Origin: Chaetoderma sp. LZ-2023a
Taxonomy: Eukaryota > Mollusca > Caudofoveata > Chaetodermatida > Chaetodermatidae
NCBI GenBank assembly: GCA_034401795.1
Contig: CM067367.1
Location: 47,892,839-47,956,838 of the forward strand
DNA length: 64,000 nt
Direction: 5' to 3'
Under the pieces are notes generated by a model, which searched no databases, had not been told where the DNA came from, and was given only the letters and a program-made list of their open reading frames with translations. This document shows, piece after piece, positions 1 to 10,114 of the stretch. Position 1 is the stretch's first letter; each line of letters begins with the position of its first letter. The translations under genes were made by a program, and so were the position numbers.

Positions 1-195
1 ATCGTTGACGAATAATGACGTCCCTTGTAGCGTTTAACGTATTAATTAGGTGGCCCCCTTCGTGGTTATAGGTAGAATATTTTGAAACTAAGAGGAAATG
101 TGGCTTCCTATGCCAAATTGTCGAACAGCGCAGATGGCAGGCATTTAATTATTAAATTTTCAAAAAATATTGCGGCCGCAATTTTATACACATTG
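1..195. repeat. Outer part of left inverted repeat
   Basis: Reverse complement of about 6750-6908. The match covers the tip (1-51), the block CCTATGCCAAATTGTCGAAC near 110, the TTTAATTATTAAATTTTC block near 145 and a NotI site GCGGCCGC at 172. Between about 52 and 105 the two arms differ, because a run of C/G has expanded or contracted and other sequence intervenes. The match fades near 195, where the Ty3/gypsy fossil begins. Confidence 0.8.
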
Positions 196-1699
196 TAAAT
201 TAGTGGATCCTTGGTGGACATTGGGCCACCCCACATCACCTAAGATCTAAAGTGGGGAGGACGCAAAACCAGACCCTGAGATCACGTCAACAACAACCAC
301 CCAGCAGGATAGGAAGACGAGGGGAGAAGGCATAGTCGCAGCCCTTTCCCCACCCCTCAAATTATTACCTCAACAAACTTGGAGGAATAAATATTTAATT
401 AATCCATGATGTCAAATTATAAGGACATTTGGAAAAATCATTTGCGCGTGATCAAGTTCTTATCACAGATAATAGTTGTTTATTTGGTTCACATTGTCAG
501 ATTGTGTGAATAGGTCGGGCAGTATTTACATGATATAAAAAGATAGGACATTGGGGTGAAAATATATTATGTACTGCTGAAAGATTTAAAACCCAATGTA
601 ATGAGAAATAAGAATGATCTTCGACTGAAAGTCGAGACCTTAGTATATAATGACACTGTGTCATAAGGTAAAGGGATTATTTTGAAATGGTATTAGCTGC
701 AAGAGCAGAATGGACAGAAATGCGACAGAACATGGGAAAACGTAATTCATGAGGAAACTATAAGCGTGATCTTGTGGACATGAATCATGTCTAGAAAATC
801 CTTGAAAGACTGTTGAAATCTTTCTTATCACAACAAAAATTGCGACATCACTGTGTTTAATTGTCATGTGACATACCCTTCCAAGAAGCAAATTGATCCA
901 AAATTAGTATATGACAATACTTGTGATATATGAAAATAGCATATGACATAGTGACGGACCAATGACTGGATCAGTATGCAGAACTGGAATTGTGAAAATG
1001 TGATCATCTTGGATCATTTTGGCTATCATTCAGAGTTTTGATAATCGAACTGGTGACAGACTTAAACGACTTAGTAGTAGACACCAAGATCCGCTTTGCT
1101 CTTCCTGCGCCAATCTTGATAAGTATTCAGCATTACTGTATATTCGTTGTATCTGCTTGTACAGTTCTTCATTTATCACTTATTAAAGAATCATTATTTA
1201 GAATCAAGCTTCAAGTTGTCAATCTAGAATCAGAGAGGAAAGACATCAACTTCTTTCCCCGAACCTCGACTCAATGACAGAGTCAGAACACAGGCCCAGC
1301 AAAGATGAATAGAAATAGTTGACTAATTTCATCTTGTACAGTCAGCGGTGAGTAACGTCTTCAAATATTGACTAGAGGTTGATTGCATTAGATAGGTGCA
1401 AATCTTCAGTCGTGTAGCCTACCGCGGATCTGATTCTAGAGGAGGAAGATTGGTTGGAAGAGCAAAGCGTGAGGAAAAGTTTGAAGAACCACCGCAAAGG
1501 ACCACAGTAAGTACTAAGTTAATCTAAATTGTATCCGGGTATCACCAGGCAAATTAATTAGGGACTTGATGTTAGACGAAAGCCCTGAGTAACTATTTAA
1601 AAACTTTTGACCTGCGAATCGAGCGGTGTATAGAATCCTTCGATTTGACTCGCTATTAGGGCGAATAAAACATTGAATAAATTCCAGACGTAATAGATA

Positions 1700-2900
1700 A
1701 GTAGATAAAATGGCAAGACCACAAACTCCAATGACGCCAGTAGAACATCTGTTAACTGCGTTCAACGAACTTACGACGAATTTAAGGACTGGCATCCTGG
1801 ATCTCTCGGTGGTCTCTGAGAAAAGAGAGGCTGACCGCATCAAATGTGAACTGTTGCATGACCATGTGTGACACATTCTCCCATGTGACGGGCACATCCC
1901 GTCTGAAGTACAAGAATACTTAGAGACATGTAGATTTGCCTTGGACGCTATGGCCCCTTGTCAGCTGGGCGACATGGCCTATGTTATTAGCTGGACGATG
2001 TGCGGCCAGTTACACAAGGACGTAGAGCAGTATTTCGCTACTCGTGACAGGAAAGCTGTCACATGGGAAGAGATACACTCTCACAACGTCAAGTTTTTCG
2101 TCTCGGCCAACGAGACAGAGCGTTTAAAGTGCGAGATCGAAAATATCTGCCAGAAACATGGAGAGACAATCAATACCTTCAATCGACTCTTTAAAACGAT
2201 GGCCCGAAAAGCATACCCCGAAGACAACCAGGACAGCCGATGCATAGTAGTACGAGCATACGTGCATGCTTTAACGGAAACTGCTTTGGCTCGGCGAGTC
2301 ATCATAAAAGGGAATGATACATTGGACAAAGCCACCCTTTTCACCGAACAACAAGACGACATGAATGACCTTCTGGATGCCATGAATCTGACTACGAACC
2401 GACGTGAGGAGCCCATGGAAATCAATGCATTGGGACCCGACCGACGAAACCGACCAATGGGAAACACTGATTCGAACTGGACTCAGAAATTAAGAGACTT
2501 AGAGAATAAAATCATGGCAAGACAGAAGTTGATGAAGGATGTGTTCGCAATGGTAAAAGGCCTTCAAGAGGAGATGCTGCAAGCAGTATCATCCAACTTA
2601 GCGACACCAAACAACCGGATGACGTCCCCGCCACCACCCGCCAAGAAAATTAGAAAAACTGTTCGTTGTTTTAACTGTGGGCAAGAAGGACACACCAAGC
2701 GTCATTCCCCTAAAAATAATAACAATAGCCAACCTGGCCAACCGCATAAGATGACTTGTTTTAATTGTGGCAAGCAAGGCCACATAGCAAGAAACTGTCA
2801 ACGGTCTGTCAGTAACAATCATCTGCTTCCCCGTGACAATAGACCGAAGCAACTGAAACCCCCGTAACCATCGCCGACATGTTGGAACTGTAATCAGACA
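1700..2900 (+). pseudogene. gag: gag part of the Ty3/gypsy fossil
   Basis: Structural-protein region of the fossil. The middle part is alpha-helical in character and lysine/glutamate rich. Near 2670-2900 it has zinc knuckles of the nucleocapsid type: CFNCGQEGH, CFNCGKQGHIARNC and a third starting CWNCNQTGH. These would bind element RNA. The copy is treated as non-functional because the element as a whole is broken. Confidence 0.75.
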
Positions 2901-3339
2901 GGACATTATGCATCACGGTGCCCAAACAATCAACCCCAAGCTAGCTTTCCTCAGGCCCGAAATGTACGTTCGGCATTCGATGACGCATGCTGGAGGTGTG
3001 GGAGTAGGGAACATCATGACTTTAAGTGTCCCTACTACGGACAACCAAGAACGGCATCTGAACGTATGGAGATTGATGAAGTTACACTGGCATGGGGTTC
3101 TGTGAACGTGAGACGTGACAACAGAAATCGACTGATGAGGGACGATGACTACGAGGACAGAGACGGCTTCATGTTGACTGAACCTGGCACAGATGCGTAA
3201 GGCAAGAGACTTCCAGAAGACAGGAGAAGACATAGCTATGCCACAGTGGTGGACAACAGATGGCCGTGGTCTGGAAATGCCGATGGAGGGAGCAAATGAC
3301 CGAGAGGTTCCTCATCTGACACACACTAGGTTGTTATGG

Positions 3340-3560
3340 TCGAAATGATTGTACAGGTAAGCGTAGTATTAACATCCTAATAGATACTGGTGCCAGTACA
3401 TCACTCATTAGGAGTGACATTTGGAAAAGTGCATTAGGCGCGAAATGCTTAAGGAAAGCGCAGGTACTTTTAGTTGTTAATGGATCACCAATAGATGCAT
3501 TGGGCGAGAGTGAGGTCAAATTTCAAAATGCCTATCCCATCCCTGTGATAATTGTGAGTT
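3340..3560 (+). pseudogene. Protease part of the Ty3/gypsy fossil
   Basis: A retropepsin-like aspartic protease signature, LIDTGASTSLI, is readable near 3376-3410, with a following ALGESEV-like segment near 3500. It lies between gag and reverse transcriptase, as expected for Ty3/gypsy pol. Remnant only. Confidence 0.65.
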
Positions 3561-3799
3561 AAATGAATCATGAGGAATTACTAAGGGCAGACACCCTGCA
3601 TGCGGGTGGAGTGGTGATAGATTATGGGAAATGCGGTGGTATGGAAAGATTTATAACCTGCACTTTCCCTATAGGCACCATAACGCATACTATGCTGAAG
3701 GCAGTATCACTGAGATGATGGGTACGAAATTATTGACAAAGTCCTTAGGGATTATGCAGATAATTTCGATACTGCGTGTCCCAAGGAATTAGGTAAACA

Positions 3800-4380
3800 C
3801 CCATTAGTAGAATGCACCATTCCCACCAACGCCGTGCCCATTCGACAACGTCCCTATCGTATGCCACTAGCAAAAGCACATATCATGAGGGAACAAATTC
3901 AAGAAATGTTGGAGGCAGGGGTGATCCGACCATCCTCCTCACCATGGGCATCACCCATTATGCTTGTCCCTAAGAGGGAGGGGGTAGGACAATGCACTTC
4001 TGCATTGACTATCGCCGCTTAAATGAAGTTGTTCCCCATGATAATTATCCCTTACCGAATATAGCAGATCTATTTGACAGTATGCTAGGCGCTACCCTGT
4101 TTTCGACAATGGACTTGAAGTCCGGCTATTGGCAAATCCCAATGGCCAGCCAAAACATTGAGAAAACAGCGTTCGTCTGCAGCGAAGGTCTCTTTGAATG
4201 GACCCGTATGCCATTTGGGTGCCGAAACAGTGGTGCATCTTTCAGAGGTCGATGAATGCCATTTTTCACGGATACACAGGACAATTCATGCATGTTTTTG
4301 TCGACGATATTGTCATCTTTTCTCGGAACGCAAAAGAACATGCGCAGCATTTAGCTTTAGTAATGCACTAGACAGGTACA
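3800..4380 (+). pseudogene. Reverse transcriptase part of the Ty3/gypsy fossil
   Basis: Typical Ty3/gypsy RT motifs are readable: RQRPYRMPLAK upstream, then GVIRPSSSPWASPIMLVPK, then CIDYRRLNEVVPHDNYPLP, then FSTMDLKSGYWQIPM, then FEWTRMPFGCRN. Only the N-terminal half or so of the domain precedes the return of arm sequence at about 4386. Remnant only. Confidence 0.8.
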
Positions 4381-4385
4381 AATCT

Positions 4386-4880
4386 TCAACATGGTTGCAC
4401 ATTTATACATGCAGCTGAAATGTGTATGTACATGTCTGGACACACATGCACGCCAAGATTCATGCATACATGTGCAGCCACATGCTGCATGTTGCAGATT
4501 TATGGCTGCATGTTGCGGATTTGCCGCCGCATGTGACTTTCTATGTCAAATTAGTATCAAAAAATATTCGCTTGCCTGAGATGGGTGCGGGACGGCGTCT
4601 CCCAGTCATTTAATTTTCAAAAAAATCACCGCGTTACATGGGTAATAGGTAAACTAAGTGATGTTGTATAATATTATACAGATAGTTTTATCTATCGTAT
4701 TTAAGGAGTGGTCTTTAAAGCGGCAGTCATTTAATTATTAAATTTTCAAAAAATGTTGTGCTGTACAGGCGGCTGCACATTTATACACGCGACAACATGT
4801 GTATGTACATGCCTGGACACACATGCACACCAAAATGCATGCATACACGTGCGGCCACATGTTGCGAATTTGCGGCCGCA
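4386..4880. repeat. Inner part of left inverted repeat
   Basis: Reverse complement of about 6271-6745 in the right arm. Shared landmarks, left to right, are CATTTATACATG, ATGTACATGTCTGGACACAC, TATTCGCTTGCCTGA, GTTACATGGGTAATAGGTAA, the ATAATATTATA stretch near 4668 and GTGGTCTTTAAAG near 4710. A second copy of the arm module then runs at 4728-4870 and ends in a NotI site at 4872. It joins the core at about 4881. Confidence 0.8.
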
Positions 4881-4889
4881 GTACATATA

Positions 4890-4900
4890 ATCCTATAAAA
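4890..4900 (+). promoter_or_regulatory. TATA box of the foldback-core gene
   Basis: CCTATAAAATGG sits at the arm/core boundary, about 160 bp upstream of the ATG at 5056. This spacing suits an RNA polymerase II core promoter with a short leader. The pyrimidine-rich TTCCTTTTCTCACTCC about 20-35 bp downstream could hold the start site. Inferred from sequence only. Confidence 0.5.
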
Positions 4901-5055
4901 TGGTTCAAATTCAATTCCTTTTCTCACTCCAGTTTAAACATCACAAAGTGGTTGGTCATGTAACTGCAGAGTGGTTAGGTAGCCTTAGCCAGTCAGAAGA
5001 TTTTTTTGTAGAACCTTGTAACTTGAATGCTTGCTAGATTTATCCTATTATCAAT

Positions 5056-5691
5056 ATGCCAAGACGTAAATGTTTTGAATGTGATTCAACTTTTGATAGG
5101 TCAAATGACCTGAAGTGTCATAAGATCCGATTCCATAACGATGAAGATAACGAAAATCTAGACAGTGAAGATGAAGAAATGACAGAGATGAAGAATGAAG
5201 ATGATGAGCAAGTGGAGTCGGAGAGTGAAGCCGGTGATGACTCAGCAGAGTCTGAGAGTGAAGATGAAGATGAAGATGATAAAGAAGGAGGTGCTTTTGG
5301 TAGCGGCGGTGGCGGTGATGGTGCTGGTGGTGGTGGTCGTGGTGGTGGCCATAGTGGTGGTGGCCATTGCGGTAGTGCTGCTACTCGTGGTGGTCGTGGT
5401 GGTGATGCTTGTGGGCGTAGTGGGGGTCGTGGTGGTGGTGGTGGGCGTGGTGGTGGTGGCGCTGGTGGTGGCTGTGGTGTTTGTGGTGCTGCTGGTGGTG
5501 ATGGTGGTTGTGGTGGTGTTGGTGGTGGTGGTGCTGCTGCTGCAGCTGGTTCAGCGGGTGGTGGTCGTGGTTGTGGTGGTGGTGTTCGTAGTGATGGTGG
5601 TCATAGTGGTGGTGGTTGTGGTGGTGGTGGTGATGGTGGTCTTTTAAATTCGAGGGTTAAATGGTTAAGAAAGTCTATAGCGTCCATGTAA
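5056..5691 (+). CDS. C2H2 zinc-finger, acidic and glycine-rich protein (211 aa) in the foldback-like core
   Basis: Not recognised as a known family. Residues 7-28 form one C2H2 finger (CFEC, twelve residues, H, four residues, H) with a basic MPRRK start. Residues about 29-77 are strongly acidic (E/D with S). Residues about 78-195 are glycine-rich (GGG with scattered R, H, C, A). The tail NSRVKWLRKSIASM is basic and amphipathic. The ATG is the first after a TATA box at 4892, and AATAAA follows 52 bp after the stop, so this looks like a whole single-exon transcription unit. The finger suggests nucleic-acid binding and the acidic block could be an interaction or activation region; both are inference. 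The Gly part is built from degenerate GGT-type triplets and may be a grown microsatellite. It lies between long inverted repeats, so it may be the element's own gene or a captured host gene. Confidence 0.6.
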   Translation: MPRRKCFECDSTFDRSNDLKCHKIRFHNDEDNENLDSEDEEMTEMKNEDDEQVESESEAGDDSAESESEDEDEDDKEGGAFGSGGGGDGAGGGGRGGGHSGGGHCGSAATRGGRGGDACGRSGGRGGGGGRGGGGAGGGCGVCGAAGGDGGCGGVGGGGAAAAAGSAGGGRGCGGGVRSDGGHSGGGCGGGGDGGLLNSRVKWLRKSIASM

Positions 5692-5742
5692 TGGTGTAAC
5701 ATGACATGGTCGCTTAGGGCAGGTTTGACTGAATTATATAGT

Positions 5743-5748
5743 AATAAA
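5743..5748 (+). terminator. Poly(A) signal of the foldback-core gene
   Basis: Canonical AATAAA in the stretch AGTAATAAAACATGG, 52 bp after the stop codon at 5689-5691. Its position supports a short compact mRNA ending inside the element core. Confidence 0.55.
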
Positions 5749-5759
5749 ACATGGTTATA

Positions 5760-6270
5760 ACGTATCACTGATTGGTTGCCCAAAAGGATATATTTATATT
5801 TTACTTGTAGTAAACGACCATCTATGATTATGCTACTATGCTCGTAATGTTGCTCTTAATTGTTGAAATGTAATGCGATGAATGATAAGGCATTCAGTCT
5901 CCAACCAAATCCCCACAATGACTACTGTTAACATGAACGCAGTGAATTAAAAATGCGTTAATCATTAGTGATAAACAACAATAGCCAGTGAGCGGGTTCA
6001 TGCGTTATTATCGATATTTTAAAAACTCTCAGCAGGACATTGTAATATCTTGCCAAATACCAATCTCACGTCATTTGTTCACCAGAACATTATGGAATGC
6101 GAGTGCACTCAAATAATCAAGTGCTAACACTCGACTCCATCGCAGCAAGCTGCATGCTCTCATGCAGTATAATTAATCTATTTTATAGTCTGCGATATGA
6201 AAGCCATATTTTATGAAAAACATTCAACAGCGATCAGCGGCATGGTTTCCAAAATAGGGTAATAAAACTA
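5760..6270. other. Remainder of the foldback-like core, no gene seen
   Basis: AT-rich unique sequence between the poly(A) signal and the right arm. No convincing ORF, RNA gene or repeat was recognised. Confidence 0.4.
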
Positions 6271-6908
6271 TGTACAAATTACTGTGTCCGGGCATGTACA
6301 TACACATGTTGCCACATGTATAAATGTGTAGGCGACTGTATAGCAAATCTTTTGAAAATTTTATAATTAAATGACTGCCACTTTAAAGACCACTACTTAA
6401 ATACAATAGATAAAACTATCTATATAATATTATATGATATCGCTTAGTTTACCTATTACCCATGTAATGCTCTGATTTTTTGGAAAATTAAATGACTGGG
6501 AGATGCCGCCCTGCCCCAATTTCAGGCAAGCGAATATTTTTTTATACTAATTTGACATAGAAAGTCATATGCGGCCGGAAATCCGCAACATGCGGCCGCA
6601 AATATGCAACATGTGGCCACAAATCCGCAACATGCGGCCGCATCCGCAACATGGCCGCACATGTATGCATGCATTTTGGCTTGCATGTGTGTCCAGACAT
6701 GTACATACACATGTCGGCCGCATGTATAAATGAGCAACCGGCTGAATAAAATTGCGGCCGCAACATTTTTTGAAAATTTAATAATTAAATGACTGCCATC
6801 TGCGCTGTTCGACAATTTGGCATAGGAATCCAGAATTTCTGTTAGAGGGGGGGGGGCACCTAATTAATACGTTAAACGCTACAAGGGACGTCATTATTCG
6901 TCAACGAT
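6271..6908. repeat. Right inverted repeat of the foldback-like element
   Basis: Uninterrupted arm of about 640 bp, the reverse complement of 4386-4880 followed by 1-195. It contains the module twice (about 6271-6385 and 6660-6795) and ends in the tip CGTCATTATTCGTCAACGAT. A G run of about ten near 6846 corresponds to the C run of the left arm. Being unbroken, it gives the best picture of the ancestral arm. Confidence 0.8.
6566..6660. repeat. NotI-rich short sub-repeats inside the right arm
   Basis: Four to five imperfect units of about 20 bp of the type AATCCGCAACATGCGGCC. GCGGCCGC octamers fall at 6592 and 6633, with another near 6753 in the neighbouring module. The left arm has only two or three units at the matching place (about 4490-4535), so unit number differs between the arms. 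Confidence 0.65.
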
Positions 6909-7205
6909 GACGATGGTGGGCATTGTTCTTTACTCATTTCCATAACAATTTAGAAAATTTAATAATTAAATGACTGTCATCTGATTTTTTGAAAATTAAA
7001 TGAGGGGGGGGCACCTAATTAATACGCCAAACGCAAAGGGAGGTCATTATTCGTCAGCGATGACGATGGTGGACACCATTTCCATAACAATTTTGAAAAT
7101 TTAGTAATTAAATGACTGCCATCTGATTTAAAAAAAAAAATTAAATGACCAACTCTTTTTAACCACGAAGGGGGGGGGGGGGCGCATCCATCCACCTAAT
7201 TAATA
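6909..7205. repeat. Extra tandem copies of the element tip
   Basis: The block CACCTAATTAATACG..GTCATTATTCGTCA(A/G)CGATGACGATGGTGG appears at about 6855-6920 and again near 7010-7075. A further partial copy (G run, CACCTAATTAATAC) lies near 7165-7205. Between them are copies of TTAATAATTAAATGACTG. The spacing is about 150 bp. These extend the right side beyond the point matched by base 1. Confidence 0.65.
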
Positions 7206-8577
7206 CATCATGCACGTGTCACCTATTTAAAAACACATTAATCTATGTCATTTAGAACAATAGCGTACAGAGCACAGCAATAGTGTTACACGAGGTGCAT
7301 GCTGTCGGCCATTGTTCTCATATTGATCAAACAAACAACCTGACAGATGCACATCAATCATTCGGACAACTGAACAATTGTGCTTGACCTCCTATACACA
7401 CACACCAATCATTCTGACAACAGAACTATACCACGCAGATGCATACATGATCTACACGACTTCATTATGCATTACACCATGTCAAAACCAATTAAAAACC
7501 CATTAATCATATTAAGTAGCCATTAATTAGCATTGTCACGCATGAGTGATTTAGAACAATAGCGTATAGCGAGTCCTTAGACTACTGTCAGCGCGGAACA
7601 TTTAGGATGATGAATCAATGATGATATGGGCAGCAATATTCATCTATAGGCCCATGATCGTCATCAGTAAATCGTTCAAGAAAAACAGCACGTGGGCATA
7701 TGTCAGTTACTATTTCTCCAGGCAAAGTAGAAACATATATAGTCATACATTGTTCATGCGGCTATGGGTCTCAAAATGGGCATGAACTATCCTACTGAAT
7801 AAGTAAGTAAATTCTGAATAATATAATTAACAGATGGATTTCTAATCTTTGATACGAATTAAATGGCCTTCAGTTATCTAGTTATTTAGTTATCAGGTTT
7901 CCAGCTTCTGGACATTCATAATGATAAATCCAGTCTTTCAATCCTGACCGCTTTAATCTTGGTCAGCTGAGAAGCTATAACATTTGACCATAGACGTCCT
8001 GTGCCCAGTTTCCATGGTTTGCCTAACCTGATCGTCCCAAGTCGTTGATCAGATATCCAACTCCTGATCACTCACAATTTGAAATCATATTCTCAATCTT
8101 CTGGCCTTGGGGTTTCCGATCAGCTGAACAGCTTTAACTTTATCTATTTCTTGAATATTGACAACATTTATGATTATGAAGTAAATCCAATCGTCAGCGA
8201 AATTCGTTAGAGATTAAAACGTGCTGCATCGGATCAGGAAACTGATTTGATGTAGTTGGTCTGAAAATTCAACAAAGGAACAGAGATTGAACCGACCAGG
8301 ATAAGTCGGCTACTAATCGTGGTTGTTTCAATCTAGATACAACTTCGTCAGTTTAGTATTCTTATTTCTGTCAAATTAGTTTTTTAAATTATTCAATAGA
8401 AGGTTTACAAAAGGGTCTAAAAGCTATTTCAAACCAAAGAACTGATACAATGATTGGTTGTAATCTTATGGTATATAGTCTTATGTTAGTTAGTGAGCTA
8501 TTGAACGCGGTCAGGTTAAAGATGTAATATACAGGGAAAATTTGTAATGTATGTGTGTATGTAACTGTGTTATTTTA

Positions 8578-8580
<3 letters not shown>
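7206..8580. other. Intergenic stretch with a short internal duplication
   Basis: No gene recognised. A block with ACCCATTAATC and TTTAGAACAATAGCGTA occurs at about 7225-7275 and again at about 7490-7570. A CACACCAATCATTC-like phrase is also repeated around 7345 and 7405. The rest is AT-rich and unremarkable. Confidence 0.4.

Positions 8581-8651
<71 letters not shown>
8581..8651. repeat. (TA)n microsatellite
   Basis: About 35 perfect TA units. Confidence 0.95.
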
Positions 8652-8653
<2 letters not shown>

Positions 8654-8716
8654 CTAAATCGAGACATTCATGATGCAATAGCTACCTCATCATGTATGAC
8701 TCGATTTAGTCCGATA
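8652..8716. repeat. Small palindrome related to MITE A
   Basis: GACTAAATCGAGACATTCATGATG and, inverted, CATCATGTATGACTCGATTTAGTC surround a short loop. The same phrase (ATGACTCGATTTAGTCCG) is part of MITE A copies at 9390, 23360 and 50010, so this is a folded fragment of that family at the end of a (TA)n tract. Confidence 0.6.
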
Positions 8717-9300
8717 TTTTAATTTATATATTCGTGTACTTCAAAGAAGTTATCGAAAATAAATAAACTTGAACCGATCTGACAAATTATGTAGTTCTCT
8801 GATTCATCTAACAACTTCAAAAAAGTGCAAGAATGAATAAATGAATATTTATTTTCAAATTCTGTCTTTACGTTTCTTCCTGCCATATCTCAAGTCTATT
8901 TCCAGACATAGGTTTAAATACTAATTTAGGTCAGACGTTTCTAACTCCAGCCTGAATAAGGAATTGTATCAGATCGATCATACGGTCTCTCCTTTATGCG
9001 ACAAATAAAAGGGTTAATCATTCATAATTATTTGGCAATCATATACCACTAGACATCTGGAGTGCGTTGCAGAGCGTAATAGAGTGCAATAATGTGTCGT
9101 ATACTCACTATAATCATCATTTGGTAATGTAGACGACACATTACTGAACACTGTCCCACGAACTCCTCTTGATTAAACTTTCCATTTCGGTTAAGCATTT
9201 GGAAATAAAAAATTGGGTCATCATTTGTATTAATGACGTTACAGTCATTATTAATGTTCAGTCTTTTGATCAAGCTTCTTTTGGTGATTCGCATTATCCA
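8717..9300. other. Intergenic stretch, no gene seen
   Basis: AT-rich. An 81-codon open frame on the minus strand (9049-9294) has no recognisable motif and is probably chance. Confidence 0.35.
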
Positions 9301-9309
9301 GTAATTGAC

Positions 9310-9600
9310 CGTTCCAGTTTATCCATCATCATATGACGTCATAATCAACTACGTGACGGGTAAGGTGACGTAATACTCGTTACATCATGAATGACTCGAT
9401 TTAGTCCGTCTTAAACACTAGTTCACCAGGCTGTATGGATTGTGTCTTTACTATTTAATAAACATGCTGTCGAATATTTGTTTCGAAACATTTAACAGCG
9501 TACCTCTTTAGTTTTCTGGAAATTGATAGTAAGGGAGTTCAAGGATCGATCGATCAAAACACGAACGACCACGACTAAGTTTCATTTAACACGTAGAAAC
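9310..9600 (+). mobile_element. MITE A copy
   Basis: Part of a family of about 450 bp whose forward consensus runs: CCAGTTTATCCATC, ATATGACGTCATAATCAACTA, ATGACTCGATTTAGTCCGTC, TTTACTATTTAATAAACAT, GAATATTTTGAAACTAATTT, a short central palindrome, TTCTGGAAATTGATAGT, GGATCGATCGATC, GCTTAGCTAGAGATGGGCGG, AAACTGGA. This copy has the first half and the GATCGATC block but lacks the tail. No coding capacity is seen in any copy. Confidence 0.75.
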
Positions 9601-9689
9601 AGAAGAAATTATGGACAACCCTACAGCATTTAGATTGATTATATTTTTCAAAATATTAAACAGGTTTCATTCAGAGTAGACTGAGTACT

Positions 9690-9990
9690 CCTGAAGTTGA
9701 TGAATCCAATCTGTCACTCAGGTATATGACTTCATAATCAAATACGCCTCATGTAGCCTGACGTCAAAATAAAATCCGTCATGAACTTAAGAAAGTCCGC
9801 CAGTTGTACAAATTGTATGTCTTTAATATTTAATAAACATTTTGTTGACCATTTTGAAACTAAACATAGGCAGCTACAGCACCCAGTCAACATAGTTGAG
9901 ATTCACGGAGTTCAGGGTTCGATCGATCCCAACACGGGCAAAAACACGTGGGCGGAGCTTAGCTAGGGATTGATGAGTGAGGCATAGCTA
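9690..9990 (+). mobile_element. MITE A copy
   Basis: A second, more diverged copy in the same orientation. It has GACTTCATAATCAAATACG, TTAATATTTAATAAACAT, AGGGTTCGATCGATCCCAAC and GGGCGGAGCTTAGCTAGGGA. Confidence 0.7.
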
Positions 9991-10114
9991 AAAGAGGATT
10001 TAAAGTGTTAAAGGGTTAATATACTATGATCCCATGGCTCCTGTGAAATGGAAGCGACTATTTCCAAGAAGCGCACGCGTGTTGACGTTGTTTGCCGGGG
10101 CATACAAAATGCCT

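Larger units (their letters stand above)
196..4385 (+). mobile_element. Ty3/gypsy LTR-retrotransposon fossil
   Basis: Broken element with recognisable parts in the canonical order gag, protease, reverse transcriptase. Family assignment rests on CCHC zinc knuckles, an aspartic protease motif LIDTGAS and a reverse transcriptase with DYRRLN and a Ty3-type FSTMDLKSGYWQI block. It carries several breaks. RNase H, integrase and a matching pair of LTRs were not seen inside the window. It lies within the left arm of the foldback-like element, so it is younger than that arm. The end coordinates are where arm sequence stops and resumes, accurate to roughly 20 bp. Confidence 0.8.
1..6908. mobile_element. 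Foldback-like element with long modular inverted repeats and one internal gene
   Basis: The first ~195 bases are the reverse complement of the stretch ending at 6908, including the shared tip ATCGTTGACGAATAATGACG. The left arm is split by a Ty3/gypsy fossil and resumes at about 4386-4880. Together the two left pieces mirror 6271-6908, giving arms of about 650 bp. Each arm holds two copies of a module (AT-rich TTTAATTATTAAATTTTC, then CATTTATACATG, then ATGTGTATGTACATG). The unique core, about 4881-6270, carries one gene. Long arms built of sub-repeats around a gene-bearing loop resemble the architecture of Drosophila Foldback/NOF elements. That analogy concerns architecture only, and I recognise no transposase. 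Further copies of the tip lie at 6909-7205, so the real left end is probably outside the window. Confidence 0.7.

Noticed and set aside
5195-5647. A 150-codon Val/Leu-rich open frame overlapping the zinc-finger gene
   Set aside because: It is the shifted reading of the GGT-type triplets of the Gly-rich tract. The other frame has the finger, an ATG near the promoter and a distinct C-terminus.
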